From Tateyamaria sp947503385 (lineage in GTDB: Bacteria > Pseudomonadota > Alphaproteobacteria > Rhodobacterales > Rhodobacteraceae): 64,000 bases of DNA. The translations under genes and the position numbers were made by a program. Position 1 is the stretch's first letter. Every line of letters begins with the position of its first letter. The DNA is taken from NCBI RefSeq assembly GCF_051195235.1, contig NZ_JBNFZM010000004.1:310001-374000 (forward strand), written 5' to 3'. This document shows, one piece after another, positions 57,908 to 64,000 of the stretch. The notes below the pieces were generated by a model. It did no database searches. It was not told the origin of the DNA and worked only from the letters and a program-made list of their open reading frames with translations.

Positions 57908-58503
57908 GCGTCGCGGCCCTGTCCTTTGCCGTGTTCGCGGCCAGTCAGGTGGGCACGCCGGGACCGGCCAACATGGCGTTGCTGGCCACCGGGGCGCGGT
58001 TCGGATTTCGCACCGCGTTGCCCTTTGTGGCCGGTGTCGCTTTGGGCAAGCAATTCGTGATCTGGCCTGTGGGCTTTGGCTTGATGGAACTGGCCGACCG
58101 CGCGCCGTGGATCTTCGAAACACTCAAATGGGTGTCAGCGGCCTACATTATCTGGCTCGCTTGGAAAGTGGCCAATCTGCGCCTGAACACCAAAGCCGAG
58201 GCACGCGCGCCGGGCTTTGCCGCAGGGCTGATCGTACACCCGCTCAATCCCAAGGCATGGGCCATGATCGTCGCAGGGTTCACCGGATTTGTGGCGCCGG
58301 GCACAGACCCTCTTATCGCGACGGCAACCATTGGCGGCATATTGCTCGCCTGTCAGGTGCTTTTGCACCCGATTTGGACACTTGCCGGAGACCGCATCGC
58401 GCGCACCCTCGCGGGGACGCGCAGCGAACCCTATCTGATGTATACCCTTGCGGCCCTGACGGTCGCATCGGTCCTGTTTGTTTTGTTCGGAGGAGGGACA
58501 TAG
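57904..58503 (+). CDS. LysE-family amino-acid exporter
   Basis: The 199-residue membrane protein has about six helices and LysE/RhtB motifs (FAASQVGTPGPANMALLATGARFGFRTALPFVAGVALGKQFV, YIIWLAWKVANLR, AAGLIVHPLNPKAWAMIVAGFTGF). Such proteins export amino acids or homoserine lactones. Substrate unknown. It is part of the acetyltransferase operon. Confidence 0.84.
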   Translation: MSVAALSFAVFAASQVGTPGPANMALLATGARFGFRTALPFVAGVALGKQFVIWPVGFGLMELADRAPWIFETLKWVSAAYIIWLAWKVANLRLNTKAEARAPGFAAGLIVHPLNPKAWAMIVAGFTGFVAPGTDPLIATATIGGILLACQVLLHPIWTLAGDRIARTLAGTRSEPYLMYTLAALTVASVLFVLFGGGT

Positions 58504-58505
58504 CA

Positions 58506-59042
58506 ATGGAGATGGAAAAGATCGTGGCACAAACGGTGATCGAGACGGAGCGGTTCGATCTGCGCCCCGTGCGCAAGTCCGACATGGGCCTGATCGAAAT
58601 GTATACGAGTGATCTGCGTGTCGCGCGCATGACCACGTCGATCCCACACCCGATCCCGCCGGGCAGCACCGAAGCCTTTGTGTCCCGCGCCATGGCCGAC
58701 GACCGCGAAGAGGACGTGTGGATAATGGACGGGCTGAAATCAGACCGGGCCGAAGTGATGGGGCTGATCTCGCTCAGCCGTCTGGATCGGAACCAGTCCG
58801 AAGTGGTCTACTGGGTCGCGCCCCATTTCTGGAACACGGGTCTGGCCTCCGACGCGGTCGAGGCGCTGGTGCAGACCAATCCAATGCAGAACGACACCAT
58901 GTTCGCCAGTGTCTTTCAGGACAACCCGGCCTCGGCCCGTGTCCTGACCCATTGCGGGTTCAAGTACCTTGGCGACGCCGAAAACTACTCGGTCGCGCGG
59001 GATGCCAATGTGCCCACGTGGACCTATAGCCGTAAACTGTGA
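58506..59042 (+). CDS. GNAT-family N-acetyltransferase
   Basis: The 178-residue protein (MEMEKIVAQTVIETERFDLRPVRKSDMGLIEMYTSDLRVARMTTSIPHPIPPGSTEAFVSRAM) has the RimJ/RimL-type fold with EVVYWVAPHFWNTGLASDAVEALV and ENPASARVLTHCGF-like DNPASARVLTHCGFKYLG. GGAGG stands eight bases before the ATG. It completes a cluster of three acetyltransferases between rpmA and obgE. Confidence 0.83.
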   Translation: MEMEKIVAQTVIETERFDLRPVRKSDMGLIEMYTSDLRVARMTTSIPHPIPPGSTEAFVSRAMADDREEDVWIMDGLKSDRAEVMGLISLSRLDRNQSEVVYWVAPHFWNTGLASDAVEALVQTNPMQNDTMFASVFQDNPASARVLTHCGFKYLGDAENYSVARDANVPTWTYSRKL

Positions 59043-59046
59043 TTGC

Positions 59047-59061
59047 GGGGGCGGTGCCCCC
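59047..59061. repeat. GGGGGC-GGT-GCCCCC hairpin between acetyltransferase and obgE
   Basis: A perfect 6-bp GC stem with a 3-base loop lies 4 bases after the acetyltransferase stop. A similar hairpin (GGGGGCGCTGCCCCC, 8351-8365) follows the ABC-F gene. It may be a small dispersed repeat or weak attenuator. Confidence 0.45.
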
Positions 59062-59078
59062 ACGTTAGGACGCCGTCC

Positions 59079-60113
59079 ATGAAGTTTCTTGACCTGACCA
59101 AAGTCTACATCCGCTCCGGCGCGGGCGGAAACGGGTGTATCTCGTTCCGCCGTGAAAAGTACATCGAATATGGCGGCCCCGACGGCGGTGATGGTGGTAA
59201 GGGCGGGTCGGTCATCGCAGAGGCGGTGGACGGGCTCAACACCCTGATTGATTTCCGCTACCAGCAGCACTTTTTCGCCAAGAACGGCCAGCCCGGCATG
59301 GGCCGTCAGCGCACCGGCAAGGATGGCGATGACATCGTGCTGCGCGTGCCTGCGGGGACCGAGATCCTCGACGAGGATCAGGAAACGGTGATCGCCGATC
59401 TGGTCAATGTGGGCGACACGGTCGAACTGGCGCGCGGCGGCAATGGCGGCTGGGGCAACCTGCATTTCAAATCCGCCACCAATCAGGCCCCGCGCCGGTC
59501 CAATCCGGGGCAGGAGGGGGTGGAGCGCACGCTGTGGCTGCGGCTCAAGCTGATTGCCGACGTGGGTCTGCTGGGCCTGCCCAATGCGGGCAAGTCGACA
59601 TTCCTGGCCACCACCTCCAATGCACGGCCCAAGATTGCGGATTATCCTTTCACCACGCTGCACCCCAATCTGGGCGTTGTGGGCGTCGACAACACGGAAT
59701 TTGTCGTGGCCGACATCCCCGGCCTGATCGAAGGTGCGTCCGAAGGGCGCGGCTTGGGCGATCTGTTCCTTGGCCATGTGGAACGTTGTGCGGTGCTGTT
59801 GCATCTGCTGGACGGCACCTCCGACACGGTGGCAGAGGATTACGCCACCATCATCGGAGAGCTTGAGGCCTACGGCGGCGATCTGGCCGACAAGCCACGC
59901 GTGACGGTGCTCAACAAGATCGACGCACTGGATGAAGAAGAGCGTGCAAGCGCCCGTTCTAAATTGGAAACAGCAAGCGGCGGACCCGTAATGATGATGT
60001 CTTCTGTCGCGCGCGAAGGTGTGACAGAGGTGCTGCGCACCGTGCGCAACCAGATCGACGACGACCGCCTGCGCCACCGTCCCGCAGAAGAGGCTGAACC
60101 GTGGCGTCCCTGA
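59079..60113 (+). CDS. obgE: GTPase ObgE/CgtA
   Basis: Obg is an essential GTPase linked to 50S ribosome assembly. The 344-residue protein has the glycine-rich Obg fold (MKFLDLTKVYIRSGAGGNGCISFRREKYIEYGGPDGGDGGKGGS) and a G domain with G1 GLPNAGKST near 166, DYPFTTLHPNLGVV, ADIPGLIEGA and NKID. The C-terminal OCT domain of longer versions is absent. Start at 59079, with upstream codons not conserved. The stop overlaps the proB start by 13 bases. Confidence 0.95.
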   Translation: MKFLDLTKVYIRSGAGGNGCISFRREKYIEYGGPDGGDGGKGGSVIAEAVDGLNTLIDFRYQQHFFAKNGQPGMGRQRTGKDGDDIVLRVPAGTEILDEDQETVIADLVNVGDTVELARGGNGGWGNLHFKSATNQAPRRSNPGQEGVERTLWLRLKLIADVGLLGLPNAGKSTFLATTSNARPKIADYPFTTLHPNLGVVGVDNTEFVVADIPGLIEGASEGRGLGDLFLGHVERCAVLLHLLDGTSDTVAEDYATIIGELEAYGGDLADKPRVTVLNKIDALDEEERASARSKLETASGGPVMMMSSVAREGVTEVLRTVRNQIDDDRLRHRPAEEAEPWRP

Positions 60114-61207
60114 CCGATGCCCGGCGGCTCGTGGTCAAGATCGGGTCGGCCTTGCTGGTCGACCGCCACACCGGCGCGCTGCGGCAGGATTGGTTGGCCG
60201 GGCTGGCCGAGGATGTGGCATGGCTCACCGGGCAGGGGTGTCAGGTTGTGCTGGTGTCTTCCGGCTCCATCGCCTTGGGTCGTGGCGTTCTGAACCTGCC
60301 TGCGAGCGATCTGGCACTGGAACAGTCGCAAGCCGCCGCAGCCGTGGGTCAAATCCGCCTCGCCCGCGCCTACGAAGAGGCGCTGGCACCCCACGGGATC
60401 ACAACTGCACAGGTGCTTATGACGCTTGAGGACAGCCGCGACCGCCGCCGGTATCTCAACTCGCGGGCCACGCTGGAACAGTTGCTCAGCCTGCGCGCCG
60501 TGCCCATCGTCAATGAAAACGACACTGTGGCGACCGACGAAATCCGCTTTGGTGACAATGACCGGTTGGCGGCCCAAATCGCGGCGACCATCGGCGCCGA
60601 TCAACTTGTGCTGCTGTCGGACGTGGACGGATTTTACAGCGCCAACCCCGCAGATGATCCATCCGCACACCGCTACGACATCATCGACCAGATCACACCC
60701 GAGATCGAGGATCAGGCGGGCGACGCCGGTTCGGGCCTGTCCAAAGGCGGGATGAAAACCAAGCTGATGGCGGCCAAGACCGCCACAGCGGCGGGTTGCG
60801 CCATGGCCATTTGCCACGGCGCTGCGACGCGTCCACTGCACGCGCTGGCCAACGGGGCCAACGCCACATGGTTCACCGCAACGCTCGACCCGGCCTCGGC
60901 CCGCAAACGCTGGATCGCCGCGATGAAACCGCAGGGTACATTGACTCTCGATGCTGGCGCAATCAAGGCTTTGTCTTGTGGAAACAGTCTGTTGCCCGCC
61001 GGTGTTCATGCGGTCTCCGGCACCTTTGGGCGCGGCGAACCGGTGGCATTGATTGATGGTGACGGCCATCAACTGGGTCTTGGCCTGACACGGTACACCG
61101 CCGAAGAGGCCCATAAAATCAAAGGCCACCACAGTGCTGAAATCGAAACGCTGCTGGGCTATCCCGGCAGGGCCGCGCTGATCCACCGGGATGATATGGC
61201 GCTTTGA
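60101..61207 (+). CDS. proB: Glutamate 5-kinase
   Basis: ProB makes gamma-glutamyl phosphate, the first step of proline synthesis. The 368-residue protein has the amino-acid-kinase domain (LVVKIGSALLVDRHTGALRQDWLAGLAEDVAWLTGQGCQVVLVSSGSIALGRGVL, VPIVNENDTVATDEIRFGDNDRLAAQIA, GSGLSKGGMKTKLMAAKTATAAGC) and a C-terminal PUA domain (about 275-368). The start is a GTG inside obgE. proA follows 74 bases later and completes the pathway pair. Confidence 0.95.
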   Translation: MASLTDARRLVVKIGSALLVDRHTGALRQDWLAGLAEDVAWLTGQGCQVVLVSSGSIALGRGVLNLPASDLALEQSQAAAAVGQIRLARAYEEALAPHGITTAQVLMTLEDSRDRRRYLNSRATLEQLLSLRAVPIVNENDTVATDEIRFGDNDRLAAQIAATIGADQLVLLSDVDGFYSANPADDPSAHRYDIIDQITPEIEDQAGDAGSGLSKGGMKTKLMAAKTATAAGCAMAICHGAATRPLHALANGANATWFTATLDPASARKRWIAAMKPQGTLTLDAGAIKALSCGNSLLPAGVHAVSGTFGRGEPVALIDGDGHQLGLGLTRYTAEEAHKIKGHHSAEIETLLGYPGRAALIHRDDMAL

Positions 61208-61208
61208 T

Positions 61209-61230
61209 CTTCTTCTGACTAAAAATACCA
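61209..61230 (+). repeat. Post-stop element after proB
   Basis: Beginning one base after the proB TGA is TTCTTCTGACT followed by AAAAATACCA, the same element found one base after the ABC-F stop at 8375-8396 (21 of 22 bases identical). Its position relative to both stop codons is the same. Confidence 0.6.
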
Positions 61231-61281
61231 TCGCCGAAGGCATAAAATCCTCCGGCGCACCGCCTGCAAAGGACGCTCCGC

Positions 61282-62547
61282 ATGAAAGATCTCGACAACA
61301 TCCCCGCCGTCATGGCCGACATCGGTGCGCGCGCCAAGGCGGCCGCCGCCGTGCTGGCCTGTGCCAGTGCCGAACGCAAGCACGCGGCCCTGATCGGTGC
61401 AGCCGAACATGTCTGGGCCAACCGCACCGCGATCATCGCAGCCAATGACAAGGATATGGCCTTTGGCGCCGACAAGGGATTGTCGGACGCGATGATGGAC
61501 CGGCTGCGCCTTGATGAAGACCGCATTCGCGGCATGGTCGACGGGTTGCGCGCCGTGGCCGAGCAGGCCGATCCTGTGGGCGAAGTGCTCGCCGCGTGGG
61601 ATCAGCCATCCGGCCTGAACATCAAACGCGTGCGTACACCTTTGGGGGTCGTGGGCGTGATCTACGAAAGCCGTCCAAACGTGACGGCGGATGCAGGTGC
61701 CTTGTGTCTCAAGGCGGGCAATGCCGTGATCCTGCGCGGCGGTTCCGAAGGGTTCAATTCATCGCAGGCCATTCATGCCGCGCTCCAAGCCGGTCTGCGC
61801 GATGCCAACCTGCCCGAAGACGCAATCCAATTGGTGCCGACGCGCGACCGCGCCGCCGTCAGCGAGATGCTGACCATGACCGATACGATTGACGTGATTG
61901 TACCGCGCGGCGGCAAGGGGTTGGTGGGCTTGGTCCAGCGCGAAGCGCGCGTGCCCGTCTTTGCCCATTTGGAGGGTATTGTGCACATCTATGTCGACAA
62001 GGACGCGGACCCTGAAAAAACGCTCAAAGTCGTGCTCAACGCCAAGACACGCCGCACGGGCATTTGCGGCGCGGCCGAATGCCTGCTGATCCATGCCGAT
62101 GTGGCATCAACCATCGGGCAGGGCGTGGTGCGCGCGTTGATGGATGCGGGTGTGCGGGTCCACGCCGATGTGGCGTTGCAGAGTATTGATGGCGTACTCG
62201 CGGCGTCAGATGCGGATTGGGGGCGCGAATACCTTGATATGGATATTGCCGCGCGCATCGTTCCTGACATTGATGCGGCGATTGCGCATATCCGTACGTA
62301 CGGATCGAACCACACGGATTGCATTCTGACCGAAGATTCCGATGCGGTCGCCAAGTTCTTTCGAGAGCTCGACAGCGCGATCCTGATGCACAACGCTTCG
62401 ACCCAATTTGCCGATGGGGGCGAGTTTGGGATGGGTGCGGAAATTGGCATCGCGACCGGCAAGATGCACGCACGCGGACCCGTGGGCGCAGCACAACTGA
62501 CCAGTTTCAAATATCTGGTGACCGGCGACGGGACTGTGCGCAGTTAG
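61282..62547 (+). CDS. proA: Gamma-glutamyl phosphate reductase
   Basis: ProA reduces gamma-glutamyl phosphate to glutamate 5-semialdehyde with NADPH. The 421-residue protein has the aldehyde-dehydrogenase-like fold with VIYESRPNVTADAGALCLKAGNAVILRGGSE, the catalytic cysteine near 260 in RRTGICGAAECLL and QFADGGEFGMGAEIGIATGKMHARGPVGAAQLTSFKY. Adjacent to proB. Its stop overlaps the convergent chpT stop. Confidence 0.95.
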   Translation: MKDLDNIPAVMADIGARAKAAAAVLACASAERKHAALIGAAEHVWANRTAIIAANDKDMAFGADKGLSDAMMDRLRLDEDRIRGMVDGLRAVAEQADPVGEVLAAWDQPSGLNIKRVRTPLGVVGVIYESRPNVTADAGALCLKAGNAVILRGGSEGFNSSQAIHAALQAGLRDANLPEDAIQLVPTRDRAAVSEMLTMTDTIDVIVPRGGKGLVGLVQREARVPVFAHLEGIVHIYVDKDADPEKTLKVVLNAKTRRTGICGAAECLLIHADVASTIGQGVVRALMDAGVRVHADVALQSIDGVLAASDADWGREYLDMDIAARIVPDIDAAIAHIRTYGSNHTDCILTEDSDAVAKFFRELDSAILMHNASTQFADGGEFGMGAEIGIATGKMHARGPVGAAQLTSFKYLVTGDGTVRS

Positions 62548-63140
62548 AACGACAGCGACAGCGCGCCGTTTTCATCGTGGGTGACGCGGATCTTGCGGTC
62601 GATGTCGCGGGTGTGGTGGTGCAGCAACCCGAACTGCACATGCGCCGGTGCCAGATCGTCCACAATGCCCGTGCTCAGCGTTTCCCACAGGGCTGGATCC
62701 ACGCTGAACTTGTCGGCATGGCCCGTGATGGTCCATGTACTGTCCGTCAGCGACACTTCGATCCGTCCGCCATATGGCATCGCGGTTTCCATACATTGCA
62801 GCGCCAGAAACACCAGACGAACGGCCCAACGGGGCTGCGCGTCGAGCGGACCATAGGCCATGGTCAGGCGGCTGCCGCGCGTGTTGTCCTGCAGGATCGA
62901 CACAACTTCGGCCCGGCCGACGGGTTGCGCACTTGCCGCCCCATACGCCATGCGGAAAAAGCGGATGCGCGCGCTCGCATTTTCCACGCTTTCGGAAATC
63001 AGTTCCATCTCGGGGCCGTCACTGCTGCCCGCCATGTTGAGCAGTTCCAGTCCGTTGTTGATCGCGCCAATTGGCGATATCAGGTCATGGCAAATGCGGC
63101 TGCCGATCAATGCCGCGAGATTCACGTTATTCTGGCCCAT
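62544..63140 (-). CDS. chpT: Histidine phosphotransferase ChpT
   Basis: ChpT relays phosphate from the hybrid kinase CckA to CtrA and CpdR in alphaproteobacterial cell-cycle and motility control. The 198-residue protein starts at 63140 (MGQNNVNLAALIGSRICHDLISPIGAINNGLELLNM) and has the phospho-histidine in SRICHDLISP; the C-terminal half is a degenerate ATPase-like domain (AVRLVFLALQCMETAMPYGGRIEVSLTD). In roseobacters and Rhodobacter this phosphorelay also controls gene-transfer-agent production and motility. Confidence 0.9.
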   Translation of the reverse strand: MGQNNVNLAALIGSRICHDLISPIGAINNGLELLNMAGSSDGPEMELISESVENASARIRFFRMAYGAASAQPVGRAEVVSILQDNTRGSRLTMAYGPLDAQPRWAVRLVFLALQCMETAMPYGGRIEVSLTDSTWTITGHADKFSVDPALWETLSTGIVDDLAPAHVQFGLLHHHTRDIDRKIRVTHDENGALSLSF

Positions 63141-63166
63141 GCGGCGCTCCAACGGACAAAGGTTTC

Positions 63167-63349
63167 ATGGAAGATTTGAACGCCATTCTCGCTCCCGGCA
63201 TGTTGGTCCGACACCCTGATCACGCGGAGTGGGGCGTGGGGCAGGTGCAAAGCAACATCGCGGGAAAAGTGACCGTAAATTTCCCGGACACCGGAAAAAT
63301 TGTGATCGATGGCACGCGCATTGCTCTTGTTCCCATATTCGATGCCTGA
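63167..63349 (+). CDS. DUF3553 small protein
   Basis: The 60-residue protein (MEDLNAILAPGMLVRHPDHAEWGVGQVQSNIAGKVTVNFPDTGKIVIDGTRIALVPIFDA) is an SH3-like beta domain of the DUF3553 type, also found as a domain in helicases and CarD-like proteins (HPDHAEWGVGQVQS). It diverges from chpT with a 26-base gap. AAAGG lies before the ATG. Role unknown. Confidence 0.8.
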   Translation: MEDLNAILAPGMLVRHPDHAEWGVGQVQSNIAGKVTVNFPDTGKIVIDGTRIALVPIFDA

Positions 63350-63442
63350 ACATCCTTTCCGAATAGTTAACGATTTGCAACCATGCCGGGAACATCGCAA
63401 ATATCTTTACCTTTCGCGCGCGCTCACCGATAGAGCACCGCG

Positions 63443-64000
63443 ATGAGCCTGACACACGAGCCCGAATTTCGCGTCGCGATGGCGCGCGGTGATGACGATC
63501 TGACAGCGGCCTTTCGGCTGCGCTATGATGTGTTCGTGCGTGAATTGGGCGGCGGTGGTCCGCTTGTCGATCACGCGGCAGGTCTTGAGCGCGACGCGTT
63601 TGACGCGCATTTCGACCACATGTTGCTGTGGGACGATGCGGTGGGCACGCTGGTGGGTGTCTACCGGATGCTGCGCGCCGAGCAGGCCGAGGCGGCGGGG
63701 CAATTCTATTCCGAGGATGAATACGATCTGGGGCCGCTGCGCGCCACTGGCCGCCGTTTGCTTGAGCTTGGGCGGTCCTGCGTTCATGCCGATTATCGGG
63801 GCGGCGCCGCGATGTATCACCTTTGGGGCGGGTTGGCGGATTACGTGGCCCGGAATGCGGTTGATATCCTGTTCGGAGTTGCGTCCTTTCATGGCACGGA
63901 TGTTGACACGCTGGCGGCGCCGCTGTCGCTGCTTCACCATCGCCACCTTGCGCCAGAGCCGTTGCGGGTGCAGGCCCGTGCGCCGCACGGTGTCGATATG
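63443..64000 (+). CDS. olsB: L-ornithine N-alpha-acyltransferase-like protein (3' end missing)
   Basis: The first 186 residues are visible: MSLTHEPEFRVAMARGDDDLTAAFRLRYDVFVRELGGGGPLVDHAAGLERDAFDAHFDHMLL, then VGVYRMLRAEQAEAAGQFYSEDEYDLGPL and LELGRSCVHADYRGGAAMYHLWGGLADYV. This is the OlsB pattern, a GNAT-fold enzyme that transfers a 3-hydroxyacyl group from ACP to ornithine in the first step of ornithine-lipid synthesis. olsA would be expected next, past the window edge. The start is at 63443. Confidence 0.86.
   Translation, partial: MSLTHEPEFRVAMARGDDDLTAAFRLRYDVFVRELGGGGPLVDHAAGLERDAFDAHFDHMLLWDDAVGTLVGVYRMLRAEQAEAAGQFYSEDEYDLGPLRATGRRLLELGRSCVHADYRGGAAMYHLWGGLADYVARNAVDILFGVASFHGTDVDTLAAPLSLLHHRHLAPEPLRVQARAPHGVDM

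Overview
The window looks like a chromosome segment of a marine roseobacter-type alphaproteobacterium (Rhodobacterales). The evidence is gene content and order: the LPS-export run lptF-lptG-lptD-surA diverging from pepA-holC; the TamA-TamB pair; rplU-rpmA followed by acetyltransferase genes and obgE-proB-proA; chpT; several TRAP transporters; and high GC with many ATGA stop/start overlaps. The assignment to this group is inference; no species is claimed.

Core, left part (1-10860): outer-membrane biogenesis genes on the minus strand (surA fragment, lptD, lptG, lptF); pepA and holC on the plus strand; a retropepsin-like membrane protease, a MarC-type protein and an ABC-F ATPase on the minus strand; and ndk with a strong terminator. 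Catabolic and transport part (10875-29533): a class III aminotransferase and an FAD/GcvT-type oxidoreductase diverge from an RpiR regulator, a TAXI-TRAP transporter and a universal stress protein, with two operator-like sites between them. Next is a malonate module on the minus strand (YciI, GntR, malonyl-CoA decarboxylase, malonyl-CoA ligase). It diverges from a plus-strand operon: FAA hydrolase, RutE-like reductase, OsmC, a DctPQM TRAP transporter and an intradiol ring-cleavage dioxygenase. Two small exported proteins and an unusual LuxR/alpha-beta-hydrolase fusion lead to tamA-tamB (to 37764).

Accessory part (37794-53772): a ~16-kb integrative element inserted in the 3' end of a tRNA-Ser(CGA) gene. 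A 14-bp direct repeat marks both ends, and a tandem GTGGACCT motif, probably an integrase arm-type site, lies inside each end. It carries a tyrosine integrase, an AlpA/excisionase-like protein, a ~600-nt gene-free stretch predicted to fold heavily and ending in an H-type pseudoknot, iteron-like repeats, two tandem paralogous beta-rich proteins, an HK97-type portal and a fused prohead protease-major capsid protein. No terminase, tail or lysis gene is visible, so the best reading is a capsid-encoding phage satellite (cf-PICI-like) or a reduced prophage. Its AT-richer centre carries probable anti-phage genes: an NDT/TIR-like effector with a possible GAF-like sensor, and a NACHT NTPase with a nuclease-like N-terminus. 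A VasI/TagO-like exported protein, small regulator-like genes and a pair of operator-like sites lie near the right end.

Core, right part (53759-64000): tRNA-Ser, two DUF2059 exported proteins, rplU with a long helix-hairpin-helix extension, rpmA, three GNAT acetyltransferases and a LysE exporter, obgE-proB-proA, chpT on the minus strand, a DUF3553 protein, and the start of an OlsB-like acyltransferase that runs off the window.
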